A DNA stretch of 64,000 bases from Macrocystis pyrifera (Eukaryota > Sar > Phaeophyceae > Laminariales > Laminariaceae): the NCBI GenBank assembly GCA_031763025.1, contig JASSKH010000031.1, positions 4,017,783-4,081,782 on the forward strand. The letters are read 5' to 3'. The notes under the pieces are model-generated. The model was not told the DNA's origin. It ran no database searches and saw only the letters and a program-made list of their open reading frames with translations. A program made the position numbers and the translations under genes. How positions within the stretch are numbered: the stretch's first letter is position 1; the number at the start of each line of letters is the position of its first letter. Below are positions 1 through 11,825 of the stretch, piece by piece.

Positions 1-998
1 TCGCTGTCCGTAGCCGCCTGTTGGTGGAGTTTCGAATGACGGAAAGTAATAAAAAGTGCGAAAGAACGGCGTTTACTGCCCGTAGGTAGGTTTCATGGAC
101 AATCAGACTACGCGGTAGAGACGCCGGCAGCTACATTATGCCGTCTGCCGTCCAGGCTACACTGAGTCGTCTGCCGTCACCCCCCCTACAGTACCATCTC
201 CGCTAACCAGAAAATAATCTCTCGAGGGACGAAGCCGCTGTGGGCTAAACTTCGCCATGAGTGGCCGACGTAATTTTTGGACGCATAGGAACAAGTCCGG
301 CGCAATGTCTATTCGAGAGCCTCTGTTCTTTTTCTCCGCGAAGCAACCGCCGCCGCTATCATACGTACGTACATAAATGCGGGAAAATACGATGCCAAAC
401 ACATAACCACGAATGCGCCGCACGAGAACAAGAAGAGTGTCATTCACGACGAATGGCAAAATCACGCGTAAAAAACTTCCTGTTACTAATAGCATCCGGC
501 ATCAGGCGCAGACAGCATGAGAGCTGGGACAACCAGCTCGATCTTCCCTTGGCCTTGTCTTGTGGCTGCCGAACGTCGAGTTGCAGAACCCGAGCGACTG
601 TTGTTGTCAGTGGCAATATTCACCCCGGTGCAAACCTAAACGTTGACACGCTTTGTTGGTCCAATCGATGTGGAAATATTGGCAATACGTTCTTTTTTTT
701 AAGAGGGTGGTGGATAAACCCACCGGGTGGTGTTGTTGTTGTTGTTGCTGTGGCTGTTGCTGACTCTCAAGTGCGAGGCCAATGTTTTTTTTTTTTTTTA
801 TCCTTCCTCCCGCCATTTTGAGCGCATCAGAGTCAAGTGCGCCAAAAGACACGCTAGAGCAGAACTCGCCCCCCTCGCCCGGCACCCCCCACCGCTAACA
901 AGCCGAAACAGATAAGAATGCCTCCCAGTCAGTGTAAGTCCATCTTAACTCCACCAACCTACCGCGCAAAGCAGGACGCGCAGGGGGTCACCAACTAC
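1..998. other. intergenic, no gene recognised
   Basis: Open frames here are short and lack coding character. The stretch contains a GTT-rich run near 729-762 and a T run near 785-798. I see no RNA gene or conserved domain. Confidence 0.5.
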
Positions 999-1107
999 TA
1001 TTACGGGGATCCATAGTTAATAGGACCTATGGTATACATAAAAACCTATATATTTAGCTATTTTTACTAACATCATTTGGCCCTATTTACTAAGGTCCCC
1101 CGTAATA
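999..1107 (+). mobile_element. TA-MITE copy 1
   Basis: About 109 bp with terminal inverted repeats TTACGGGG.../...CCCCGTAA and the inner arms CCATAGTTAATAGGACC and GGTCC..., flanked by TA on both sides. The asymmetric centre (CCTATATATTTA) reads on the plus strand. It has no coding capacity, so it is a non-autonomous element that would depend on a Tc1/mariner-type transposase. Confidence 0.85.
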
Positions 1108-1402
1108 CCAACTACTGTACATGTAGCGTGAACCCACGTAAATCCTTCGCCCGGCCTCCGACACGATCGCGGCGGACGACGCTGAACACCCTCGTCCCTC
1201 CCTCCCTCCCGCCCTGCCACACCCCAAGAAATACAGCCGGGACATATTCACATGAAATGCAACCAGGTCAAACCCTTTGATATCTATCCACGCGACTCTC
1301 CACCGCCACACTAGCCATAGATAGCGGTTGACTAATGATACGTACTGCACTGCTGGTACCAAAGAAACATGGCAAATACGGGGGACCATAGTGAAAAAAA
1401 AT

Positions 1403-2450
1403 GTTAAATTCGTCACCATGCTCGGTGACGTTTGCAACCATACAATGGTTGCGACCTGTCGAGGAGGGTCTACAATGGTTGAAACGGCTTTAGGCCGGGT
1501 TTCCAACAAGGCACGGGGCCTGTTTAGGGGGGGGGGGGCTGTGTCCCTACCATCCCCCCATGGGGTCTCCCTCTCGGATCGGGGTTGCGGACCCTGATGG
1601 TATATAGTCACAGCTCCCTCTCCGATCCAACCCCACTGTAAAGGCAAAAAAGTGGCCAAAAATGCCCCAAATCGTTGAAAAATGTTACAATCGTCACATC
1701 TTTGGTGCCATTTTTAACATGGAAGTTGTTTCGATCACCAACCTTGGTGACGGTATAACATGGGAGTTGTTGCCGTCACAAGAGGTTGTGTGCCTTCGCC
1801 CATATCAGGTCCTGTTCCCGCCCTTGGGGGGGCGTCAACCATTGTACCACACAACCATGTCGCCCCCTAGTATCCGTCAACCATTGTACTGCTCAACCAT
1901 CTGGACCCTTAATCTCGCCTGCTAGTAGCTGTATCGCTCAACCATGTTACCCGTTCCGTCTTCCCCCTCTTGCAGGCGGCAACCATTGTACCTCTCAACC
2001 ATATCGCCCTTTCGTGACCCTGCGACCATTGTGTTGCCAACCATTGTACATTTGTGTTCCGGCGCAGACGGACGTGGCTTGGGTCGTGGGCTTCGCAAAC
2101 ATGTCACACGACCTCGTGACACATCTTCCCCCTTGGATCGGGACGGCGGAATCTGATGGTATATAGTCACAGCTCCCTCTCCGATCCCCCCCCAAAATTG
2201 GCCCAAATCACTGTGAAAGTGTTAAATTCGCCACCATCCTTGGTGACGTTTCTCACATAGAATCAGTTTCCGTCACAACCCTTTGTGTGCCTTCACCCTG
2301 TGTCCACCCTTGGGAACACCGTCAACCATACAATGGTTGCGACCTGTCTAGGAGAGTCTACAACGGTTGAAACGGCTTCAGGGCGGGTTTCCAACGAGGC
2401 ACAGGGCCTGTTTAGGGGGGGGCTGTGTCCCTACCATCCCCCCCTACCAT
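1403..2450. repeat. degenerate repeat array with CAACCAT palindromes
   Basis: Blocks recur in order. A block with CACCAT..TTGGTGACG appears near 1403, 1730 and 2220. A block with CAACCATACAATGGTTG appears at 1434 and 2327. A block with GGTATATAGTCACAGCTCCC appears at 1599 and 2156. The word CAACCAT or its complement occurs about twelve times in under 1 kb, often followed by TGTAC. It could be a decayed transposable element. A cis-regulatory cluster for the gene starting near 2672 is possible but unproven. Confidence 0.6.
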
Positions 2451-2671
2451 GATTGGCCGGGTCTAGGGACAAGTCCCTAGGAGGTTCCGCATTCCGTTCC
2501 TTCCTTCGAGGAGCTAGCGGTGAAGATTCATCGCCCAACCCGGCGTGAATGACTCGTTCGTGTCGTGGTCCACGTGGAGTTCAAAATCTCGGTTCTGTTC
2601 TGTTTTTTTTTATTCCCCCATGAAATAAAACCAAAAACACGATAAGACGGCACACGGCGCACCGATCTGGT

Positions 2672-2999
2672 GTGGCTTTTCGCCGGTGGAAAATCCGACT
2701 TCCTGCCTTTTTCAATCACTCAAAAAAAACTGCATCAGATCCGGCCTTAAGCTTTATTTTTACCAATCCGCCGGAGGATAAAAAGAAAAAGAAAAAGAAG
2801 AAGACCGTGGCCCTGCTGGGCCTTGCTCCTCGCCGGATCGTGGTGCAGGGGCTAGCACCTCGCAGGTTTCCGAAAGGCGGTAAAGGCGGTTCGCCGCCGA
2901 TGGTCTTCGGTGGCTGTGGCAGTCTGGAAGAGGACAAGGAGGAGCTGCGCGAGGCTGAGACTGGTGAACTGATGGACGAAGGCGTCATCTTCAACGACG

Positions 3000-3035
<36 letters not shown>

Positions 3036-4335
3036 GCAGCTGCGACAACAACGCCAGTTCGGAGGACCAGGAACAGGATGCGGAGGAGGAGGAGGAGGAT
3101 TCGAACTGCTCGTGCGAAGAAAACGGACACAACGGCGGCAACTACTGCAGTGCCGACGATACCAAGGGTGACGCCGTGGGCTTCGAGGCCGACGGCAACG
3201 GCAACGACAAGACAAGGCTTCCTCTTCACGCCGCCCTTCAACCTCCGCCCCCGCGAGACTAGGTCCCTGCTTCGTGCGCCGCTCGGCGTAAGCTCCCAAC
3301 GCCTGGTGAAGCTCGGGCTCGTCAAACGCAAGGCAGGAGACGGCCCCGGCCAGCATGTTCGAGCTAGCGGACCCTTTAAGGTGGATGTGGGAGGGCCTCA
3401 TGACCCTCCCCATGGTCCGCGCCATGCTCACGGCGGTGGGGTTTCGCGTGGTGGCAGTCCGTCCGGGTTCAAGCATGGCCCTCCTCGTCGCCCCTTCAAC
3501 GGAGCCGGCCACGTCCCCATGCATCGGGGGGGGGGGGAAAGCGAGGGCGAAGGCGTGTCGGCGTGCTCAGGTCCGCTCGGAGGCCCTGCGCCCTCGGTTC
3601 CTCGCGAAGGCCCTGGGCACCGCGGTCCTCTTCGCCAGGGGGACCGCCTCCAAGCACCACCTCACGAGCCCGGTCTCCACAGCATGCCTACCGTCAGACT
3701 CGGCCGTGGTGCCCCTCGTAGCGGTAAGCACGGACAGGGATACGGCCACCCCCCCCCATGGACACGGACACGGACACGCACACGGACACGACGGCGGAGG
3801 TTTGCACGGCGAGGGCGATAATGGGGGAGACCAGCGTCTGCACGAGGGAGCCCATGGGCCTGGGCTATATGGTCCTAGTCACCACGGACGAGGAGGAGGA
3901 GGAGGAGGAGGAGGAGGAGGAGGAGGAGGAGGAGGAGGAGGCATGATTGGGTCTCGTGGTCATGCCCGCGGACCGCCGCACGGACCTTTCCACGGACTGT
4001 TTCGCGAAGGTGCTTCTGGTGCACCGCCCGGCATGATGGCGCACCCTCACCCCGGCTCGCCGTCTCGGGGGGGCGGCGGCGGCTTAAGGCAGCGTGGTGG
4101 CAGGCACGGAGGAGGGACGAAATTCTGCGGCAGACGGTGTGGTGGCGGGTGTGGCGGCGGCGGCGGAGGAGGTGGTGGTGACTTGCGGCACAAGCAAATG
4201 GCGCATCTACACCGCTTCGACGGTCGTCATCAGCCGCGACTGGAGGCGTATACTGAGGGAGGCATGTTCGAAACCATCGGTTCCGGTATTTTCCTGTTTG
4301 GTGACTTTGAGGACAGACACCAGTTGGTAGCATGA
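2672..4335 (+). CDS. probable low-complexity Asn/Glu then Gly/His-rich protein, frame broken
   Basis: I do not recognise a family. The first segment (2672-3262) has a Lys run near residue 40, a Gly/Pro stretch, an Asn run (about 3002-3035) and Glu-rich patches. From about 3250 the reading continues in another frame as a Pro/Gly/His-rich segment (GPPHGPRHAHGGG). After the C run at 3751-3758 the same composition continues in a third frame (HGHGHGHAHGHDGGG, a long Gly run at 3892-3942, then Gly/Cys-rich) to a stop at 4335. Similar composition across three frames suggests one gene interrupted by indels, one of them in a homopolymer. An intron near 3260 is an alternative for the first shift. The start at 2672 is only the first ATG of the frame. 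Low-complexity GC-rich DNA can mimic coding, so confidence is limited. Confidence 0.35.
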
Positions 4336-5222
4336 AGATGATTGTCTTAATGGTGGGTGGTTTTGCTCTGGCTATTGAGAGGCACCAAGGATGACATGCC
4401 TTTGTTTTTTTTTAGTTTGCACCTGTGCAGAATCTCCCCTCGGGAAAACCGATACGAGGAGTAGAGAACGCACCAAGTTTATAGGTTAGTGTTTACTTTT
4501 GGGCACGTTCGTGGGCATCTCGTTAGGTTGGGGGAGTCAACAGGCAGTTGCTCGCACCTATGAGGCGCCATTCGTTGTTTCCGTCTAGTTACAGTCGAGA
4601 ATGCCGGGCATGGGGGTCGGGCACGTGGGTTTTGCGGCCAATCGGTAGCCGCCGCAGAGGTTGGGGGCGGGCTGCTGTGGGATTATCGTATGCCTTTGTG
4701 TATGTTGTCGCCCAGATGACTTCCAGCAGCACTTCATCAAGGCTGCTTGTGGGTTGGAATCTGGCCTATTTTGGAGTGAAAAGCCTTCCCCCGGAGTTGC
4801 GGTTGCTTGTGGAATACGTTTTTTTTTTTTTTTTTCAGGGCTCTAGTAAGCAGTAGTCGCTGGGCATGGATACATGACATTCGTTGCCGTTATGCTTGCA
4901 GCGCTTTGCTCTATTTTGTAAGAGATGGGCGTCCGTGGTAAGCTTGACCTCGCGGGAAGGAGAATGAAAACATGCTCGCTTCAAATTCGAAGTCAACAAA
5001 AAAAAAACACTCGATGGACCACCCTCTTGAAGAAGAAATTTGTCATTGCTGTTTTTACCGGTTATAGGCACGGAGTGAAGTTGTCTACAAATGCTCCATA
5101 GGAGTGTGCGGGTCAGCAGTATCATCTCTAGGGGAAGAAATATCGAGCTGTATATCGCAGTTCTCTGCCTTTTACTGTGCGTTTGCGTGACGTTTTTGGA
5201 CACGTTTAATGTGAACGACCTG
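4336..5222. other. intergenic, no gene recognised
   Basis: Contains several T runs and one long A run but no RNA gene or recognisable coding segment. Confidence 0.45.
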
Positions 5223-5318
5223 CTACGGAGGGCCATAGTAAATAGGACCTACGGTATACACAAAGACCTATATATTTACCTATTTTTAGTACCAATATTT
5301 GGTCCTATTTACTATGGC
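5223..5318 (+). mobile_element. TA-MITE copy 2, right end decayed
   Basis: The left arm CTACGGAGGGCCATAGTAAATAG and the typical centre are present. The right arm stops at ACTATGG, without the terminal CCCCCGTAA. Confidence 0.7.
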
Positions 5319-5351
5319 TGTGCGTTCATTGTTCGTCTGTGCGTATGTCCC

Positions 5352-5461
5352 TATTACGGGGGGCCACAGTAAACAGGACCGGATAATGATAGTAAAAATA
5401 GGGAAATATATAGTTTTTGGTGTGTACCGTAGGTCCTATTTTATTATGGTCCCCCGTATTA
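5352..5461 (-). mobile_element. TA-MITE copy 3
   Basis: Starts TATTACGGGGGG and ends CCCCCGTATTA. The centre is in reverse orientation relative to copy 1. It lies only 34 bp from copy 2. Confidence 0.85.
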
Positions 5462-5782
5462 GCTCTCGTCCCTAACCCTTGCCCTTCTTCCGCCGGAACG
5501 CACTTCTGGGATGTCTGATCAGCCCCTCCCCCACGCCCCCCTTCCCACTGCGGCGCACGCCTCGATCTTTGTGGCATATCGGGCGTGATAGCGCTTCCTT
5601 CCCTCGCTCGTCTTTCCACCGCTCGTGGACTCACTCACATCGCAAGGACTGCTTTCTCCCGTCTTTTGTAGCTAGAAATCACTACCAGGCATACCCCAAA
5701 ATACATGCGGTACTTTGTACAAAACACATTCGGTGTAGAGGGCAAGAACAAAATGGTTGTTGTTCAATAGCTGGTACCTGCC

Positions 5783-5891
5783 TATTACGGGGGTCCATAG
5801 TAAATGGGACCAAATATTGTCGGTAAAAATAGGTAAATATATAGGTTTTTTAATGTATGCCATACGTCCTGTTAACTATGGACTCCCGTAA
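5783..5891 (-). mobile_element. TA-MITE copy 4
   Basis: Starts TATTACGGGGGTCC and ends GGACTCCCGTAA. The centre is reversed (TAGGTAAATATATAGG). The right terminal base pattern is slightly decayed. Confidence 0.85.
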
Positions 5892-6454
5892 CAATACGTT
5901 TTCCGATTTCGGAGAGACGAAATCATAGCTCATGGTCGTGTTTCTTTTATGTTTACACGCTGTTGCCGCTTGGGGGTGCTGTTGTTGCTGGCTTTCTTTC
6001 TGCATCCGTCCGTCGAAATCCACCCGTTCTTTTGTTTCCACCGGTATTCACACTGATTCTTGTTGTCCTTAAAAGATGAAATCGCCGCGGTGACAACCTA
6101 CTGTACTGGTACTTGGAGATATACTATGCGGGCTGTGCACTGCGATACTACTCGGTGATCTTGAGGCTGCTGTATTTTGTTGTCGAACCAGCAAAAAATA
6201 GTTCCCACGCATGAGCCCTCTCTCTCCCCCCCCTCGCTGTATAATAATTGTTTTCACTGGGAGTGCTGTTAGATGAACGCCTCATATGATGCCCATCTCA
6301 GCCTATCTTCGTGTTGTCTCAGGCTATCTATTATAGCCGTCTTTGTTGTCTCGGACAATGCGGGCCGGAACTAACCCTCGGTTACTTCCAGACTCGCAGA
6401 AAAAAGCTCGGGTGGGTGTGTTCTGCCACGTAATATCAATACAGCCAGCCCCTG

Positions 6455-7081
6455 ATGCACGCGCTCTCCCGCACCTTTAAGAGGATGTCCATCCGCCACC
6501 AAATGGAAAGCGGAGCCCCTTTCCACGAAAACAGAGATCTCCGCATGGACATCGTCATCGAGGCAGGGGGACTCCGAGATGCTACGGCATCAGAGTATCG
6601 CGATAAAGCGATACTCCTCGACGTCACGTACGCGGATATACAAGCGGGGATCCACATGCGGGCAGGCAGCGCTGACCGAGACGGATCAGCTGCTTCCACT
6701 TCAGAGGCGTGTAAGCGCAGTCACTACGCTCGTCTGGGACAGGTGTCCTTCGACGAGCGCAGCTACAAACTCGCCACCCTCGCGGTGGAAAGCTTTGGGC
6801 GCCTCGGAAAGGAAGGCAGCGATCTAATTGATCAATTGGCGACAAGCATCGTTGGCGGGACGGACGGATCGTCCCTGGCGCGGAAGGGCGTCTGCAAAGA
6901 ACGCCTCTTCCAGATCATCTCCGTGACCACACAGGTCGCGATTTCGCGCAGAGTACAGAGGTATAAACTTGCCCTGAGGGGCCGCCAGGCCGCTAGGGGA
7001 AGGGAGGAAAAAGCCGGAGGAATGCGGCCAATGACATGGGGATGGAATGTCGATGAGGAATATAATATATTGTACTGGTAG
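6455..7081 (+). mobile_element. retrotransposon C-terminal domain remnant
   Basis: An uninterrupted frame of 208 codons. The order LDVTYAD (residues 55-61), a Ser/Ala-rich stretch with SEACKRSHYA (83-92), VSFDERS (97-103) and TLAVESFGRLG (108-118) matches the C-terminal region that follows reverse transcriptase in many eukaryotic non-LTR elements. There an Asp and a Glu..Lys pair suggest a restriction-nuclease-like fold (my inference). No reverse transcriptase core lies upstream, so this is a 5'-truncated fragment ending at its natural stop. The remaining frame could mean a recent insertion. Confidence 0.5.
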
Positions 7082-7216
7082 CTAAAATGAAATGGTGTGG
7101 GGAATGGGAATTTGGAAACGACAGGAAGAGAAGTTTACGAGGGATACCACTGATTTAAGGAAGGATCTTTGGTTTATATAGGAACGGCATCTACGCTATT
7201 TTGTCAGAAGGCAAGC

Positions 7217-7254
<38 letters not shown>

Positions 7255-7260
7255 TGATAA
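7217..7260. repeat. (AAT)n microsatellite
   Basis: Nearly perfect trinucleotide tract of about 44 bp. Confidence 0.9.
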
Positions 7261-7472
7261 TAAAATACAGTGGGGTATCTACTTCAAGGCCATCCGTTTT
7301 AAAGCTCTTCGGGAGATCAGACCTGGGGAATCGACTTGTCACGAGCAAAAATCTACATGGAATTAGTGTGAACAGTATTAGTAAAACATAAAACTTCGTA
7401 CGAAGCATGTCAGAGGTAGGACCACGTTCATTCGCTTGCCACGGGATGGTCTTAAAATGGGTTAGCGGGAGT

Positions 7473-7512
<40 letters not shown>

Positions 7513-7538
7513 GTAATAGTAATAATAATAATAATAAT
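7473..7538. repeat. (AAT)n microsatellite
   Basis: Second tract of the same trinucleotide, with AGT interruptions. Confidence 0.9.
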
Positions 7539-7911
7539 TCGATCTGGTACCCGTATGGGGCTAGCGCCCGAGAATACGAGTAATTGTAACAGGAAGGTTT
7601 ATCTATTATTAATAATATGACAGGCTCGCGTCGTTCATCACACGGGGCGATCGTTGAAAACCCCGTTAACCTCCCTTTTCCCCCACTAGTCTGCCACCTT
7701 CTGATACAAGGGCCAAGTCCTCCTTTTTAGGCGCGCACCCAGAGAAAGAAGCATTATTAAACGACAACCTGCCGTCAATACATTTTACCTTGTTTGTGTC
7801 TGTGCCGCACGCACGCATGTTCTGACGCGCAGAAGGCTGTGCGGTATTGCTGCCCCAGAACTGCTGTGCGATCGATCGTGCCCTTCGCCTTTTCGTTTCC
7901 TCGGTAGCTGT

Positions 7912-8316
<405 letters not shown>

Positions 8317-9635
8317 TATTACTTCTTCTTCTTTTAATGCCCCGGAGAGCGAGAGGAAACCCCTGTCTGTCCACACTTATTTCTCAAGTTTTCGTGCACC
8401 GGTTCGAACCCGGTTCGTTTCTTCCACCTTGGTCGGGCCTGTCTCTGACCGTCATTAAAGTGTGGTGTGTACTCCGAGCATGTAGGCACCTAAGTCTAGA
8501 TTTTATCTCTCCTGACTCAGGTAGTGTAGGAGTTGATACTACTTGTTACTCTCCCCCTACTTATTACTCTCCTCCGTTTCCCTGCCATATCCCACAAGCC
8601 CCCCCCCGCTACGAAGTACCAGGTACCGTGTACTACTATCGTTAATATTAATATCTGGAAATTCACAAGCATCGGACATCGGACGAAATAACGCAACCCG
8701 CTGCCTGTTAAAAAATGGATTGTTTGTAGCTGTTGCATTACCGGTCGCACCAAAGGAGTCTCTTGTCCGCCGCCTTCTTGTTCCCTCTGTAAAGCTGTAC
8801 CCTCTCCCCCCACCTCCCTCCGCAAACAGTACTACGGTAGCTAAACTGTGCTGCTGCTGCAGCTGTTACCCCCTTTCCCGTTACCGATTCTTAATCCCAC
8901 CGCGCAAAGGCCCTCTACCACGTATAAAAAAAGAAGAAAGAAAGGCACGAAAAAAAAACCCGCGCTAACCACACAAAGAAAAAAAAAACTCATATAGCGT
9001 TCGGGTTAGGGTTATATATATAGAGAGTTCGGGGTCGGTCGGGTGATCAGCGTTCTCTGTATATACTTGCCTGGCATTATATAAGCATGCCTGGTATCTC
9101 CTGCTATCCTCACTTCTTTTCTTCTGAAAAGCCACGCGATGAACAATTAATATTCAATAATTTAAAATCGATTTCGTAGGTTCGAGGCTCTCACGCAAAA
9201 CACTCTATACTACTACTGCAGTGATTGTCATATAATAAAAGAAGCGGGAAAGCAGAGGTAGGTACGTGGCGGTCAATCAAGCCGTTCGTTGAAGTTAGTA
9301 CCAAGATTCAAGTTTTTGTGTATCACACGCACACACACATGTAAAATAGTCAAGATAGAACGAGGAGGCGCGCGAAGCAGAGTGAATTGTTTTTATTTTC
9401 CGTCTTCGGGCACACGAAACAGGAAATAGAACATGCCATACCTATTACGAGTTGTTTTTTACTCTTTACCGGCGGCGCGTGCGTGTGTTTCAACGCGCAT
9501 AAAAAAAAGCCTGTGCGTTGTTGCTGCGCAATCATGCAGGTCCACGAAGGCATGGTATATTGCGTAGGCCATTAATGCATTACGGTGTGTTATCTCTGTG
9601 TCGTAGTCTGTGACCACAGAGCTCGTATCTTTCTA
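8317..9635. other. intergenic, no gene recognised
   Basis: Simple T/A-rich and CCC-rich stretches. The segment at 9385-9425 (TTTTATTTTCCGTCTTCGGG) recurs inverted near 13045-13075, so it belongs to a dispersed repeat. Confidence 0.45.
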
Positions 9636-9735
9636 GGGTGAAGAATCAGCACGGACACTGGGCTTGCTGGATGTCGACAAGTAGAAGAACGGTTTAATGT
9701 GAAGAACACACACACTGAACACTGACTCGAGAACT
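9636..9735 (-). repeat. dispersed repeat F copy
   Basis: Contains the complement of the core CAGTGTCCGTGCCGATTCTTC. Related cores occur at 13551, 17508, 20716, 28170 and 59201. Identity unknown. Confidence 0.5.
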
Positions 9736-9894
9736 AATCATATGGCGTTCTGAACTGCTGTGTGGTGGATCCATCCATCAGTGATACAACTGTGTGCCAG
9801 TGTGTGCTATATATATGGTTGAGCACAGCACAGTGTGAGATCATCCCGCTGTATGCATGTGTACAGTAGTCTTAGGCGCACGTATAATAGATTT

Positions 9895-9898
<4 letters not shown>

Positions 9899-9925
<27 letters not shown>

Positions 9926-10134
9926 TTTTTTTCATCATCACTTTTACTTTCCAGCCCACTCGTAGGAGGTTTTACCCTCGACGACCTTCTGGACAAGCCG
10001 TGGTCACAGGTGTCGTCCCTTCTCCCCCCCGGCACGTGCCTTTAGTTTTTATCGCGCATAGGGTTCAGCATTCATTCCCACTGCTCGTCGATTTTCATCG
10101 AATGTACAGCTAACTCACGCTCTCTCTCGCGCTT
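9899..10134 (-). mobile_element. tRNA-derived SINE copy A, 5'-truncated
   Basis: Matches the body of copy B (ACAAGCCGTGGTCACAGGTG in plus-strand sense) but lacks the tRNA-like head. On the minus strand it ends in an A run followed by (CA)n. Confidence 0.7.
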
Positions 10135-10140
10135 ATGAAT

Positions 10141-10251
10141 ATTACGTACGGTGGTCCATAGTTAATAGGACCTACGGTACACACAAAACCCTATATATTT
10201 CCCTATTTTTACTAACAATATTTGGTCCTACTTAATATGGCCCCCGTAATT
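10141..10251 (+). mobile_element. TA-MITE copy 5
   Basis: Left end TTACGTACGGTGGTCCATAG is mutated. The right end GGCCCCCGTAAT is intact. It abuts SINE copy A. Confidence 0.8.
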
Positions 10252-10263
10252 TTATGTACAACA

Positions 10264-10608
10264 TTTTTTTTTTTTTTTTTTTTTTTTTTCATCATCACTT
10301 TTACTTTCCAGCCCACTCGTAGGAGGTTTTTACCCTCGACGATCTTCTGGACAAGCCGTGGTCACAGGTGTCGTCCCTTCTCCCCCCCCGGTACGTGCCT
10401 TTAGTTTTTATCGCGCATAGGGTTCAGCATTCCCACTGCTCGTCGATTTTCATCGAATGTACAGCTAACTCACGCTCTCTCTCGCGCTTTCCGCTAATCA
10501 ATTTTATGCAAGAAAAAGTCCCTATGAGCATGCACTCGGTGAGACTCGAACTCACGAAATTGATCTTGATAGGCTCGCGGACCACCTACCAAGCCACCGG
10601 GGACGCCG
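10264..10608 (-). mobile_element. tRNA-derived SINE copy B, full length
   Basis: Read on the minus strand, the head (10608 down to 10531) has an RNA polymerase III A box (TGGCTTGGTAGG) and B box (GTTCGAGTCTC) at tRNA spacing. It is followed by an unrelated body and a 26-base A tail (10289-10264). About 345 bp. Copies A, C and D share the body. Confidence 0.85.
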
Positions 10609-10617
10609 GTATAGCTT

Positions 10618-10651
10618 ACATAGGTCCTTTCAACTATGGACCCCCGTAATA
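10618..10651 (-). mobile_element. TA-MITE terminal fragment
   Basis: Only the outer arm TAGGTCC..CTATGGACCCCCGTAATA remains, next to the head of SINE copy B. Confidence 0.6.
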
Positions 10652-10673
10652 GTAACAACGCGGTTTATTTATT

Positions 10674-10832
10674 ATACACACGCTGGATCTGGCTGGTATA
10701 ATAGTCACTGAAGTACAATGGTATGTTTTTTTTAGGTGCACGTAAAATAGATACGTACGAGTATAATAACCACGGGGTTTGTTCATACACACGCTGGATC
10801 TGGTGTTCACAGCAGTAGTCACTGAAGTACAG
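10674..10832. repeat. direct repeat, period about 112 bp
   Basis: ACACACGCTGGATCTGG followed by TAGTCACTGAAGTACA occurs twice (about 10675 and 10788). Confidence 0.7.
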
Positions 10833-11535
10833 AAAAGATGATAATATAGTATTTTGGTGGTAGCTGGTGCTGCCGTACTACAACCATTAAATTCGTTCTT
10901 CCATATAGTCCAAAGTTCAAAGTCCAAACACAGCTACCCCAGACCCCAGACCACGCCCAGATGGACAGAACAGAACAAAGTCGCCGTTGGAAATATGTGG
11001 TTGGCGGGTTGCTTGAAAGGGCCCAGGAAAGACGTTTTGGGGTGCAAAACCCCTTTCCCCCGGGGTTTCAGCACCGAGAGGCGTTTGGTATACCACTCTC
11101 ACCGCCTTTTCATTTTGTTGGACGTAACAAAAAATCGACCCACTACTCTACGAGCGACTCATATTAATTTGCGGACTCTGGTTTTTTGGGACGCCAGTCC
11201 GACCGTGAGGGCTTCGACCTTATTCACGAGAGAGATCAAGAGAGAGGCACAGAGAGAGAGCCAGCCCCTAGCTGTAAGCCCGGGTTCCCCCCGCCAGCAC
11301 GTTCCAGCGGAAGAACAGTAGCCGTCCAATCGGACCTCTGTCTCAGGTTGCTTGTGGACAGGGGGAAACATTACGTACGAGTAAAGTGTACCAGGTACCA
11401 TCCATCGACTTGTTTCATAGGTTCAACTCGCTTTTGTTGCCAGTGCAAGCAAGCACTGTCTGTTACTTGAGACTCCTGCTCACCAACAGCTGTGTAGACA
11501 GACCTTCCGGCTGCCTTTCTGCCTTTACAAACATC
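10833..11535. other. upstream region of the pyruvate carboxylase gene
   Basis: Should hold the promoter and 5' leader. I see no convincing TATA box or initiator. The reading frame of exon 1 stays open upstream to an ATG at 11386, so a longer leader peptide cannot be excluded. Confidence 0.4.
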
Positions 11536-11825
11536 ATGCAAATCCGAGCGGGAATGCTGCTGTCGCCCGTCAGCCGCATGGTGCTTCGCCGGCCGGCGGC
11601 GTCGCTGGCCCATGCCGGAAGGAGGAGCCGAGCACTGCACGCCACGGCGGTCTCCAAGAAGAAGCCGAGCACAGCAGGAGACGGAACTGCCTTCGACATG
11701 CCATTCAAGAGCCTTATGGCCGCGAACCGAGGCGAGATTGCGGTGAGGATCATGAGGGCCGGGAACGAGCTGGGGCTTAGGACTGTGGGCATCTTCAGCA
11801 AGGAGGACCGCTTCACGCAACACAG
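11536..11825 (+). CDS. PC: pyruvate carboxylase exon 1
   Basis: Residues 1-97 (last codon split). Encodes the Arg-rich leader ([18 protein letters not shown]) and the first biotin carboxylase strand, [19 protein letters not shown]. Donor GTGGGG. Confidence 0.9.

Noticed and set aside
2716..3524. Minus-strand frames rich in Ser, Val or Cys opposite the low-complexity gene
   Set aside because: They are reverse readings of the Asn, Glu and Lys codon runs.
11386..11535. Longer N-terminus for pyruvate carboxylase starting at 11386
   Set aside because: The frame is open, but the extra 50 residues lack presequence character and would place the basic leader internally.
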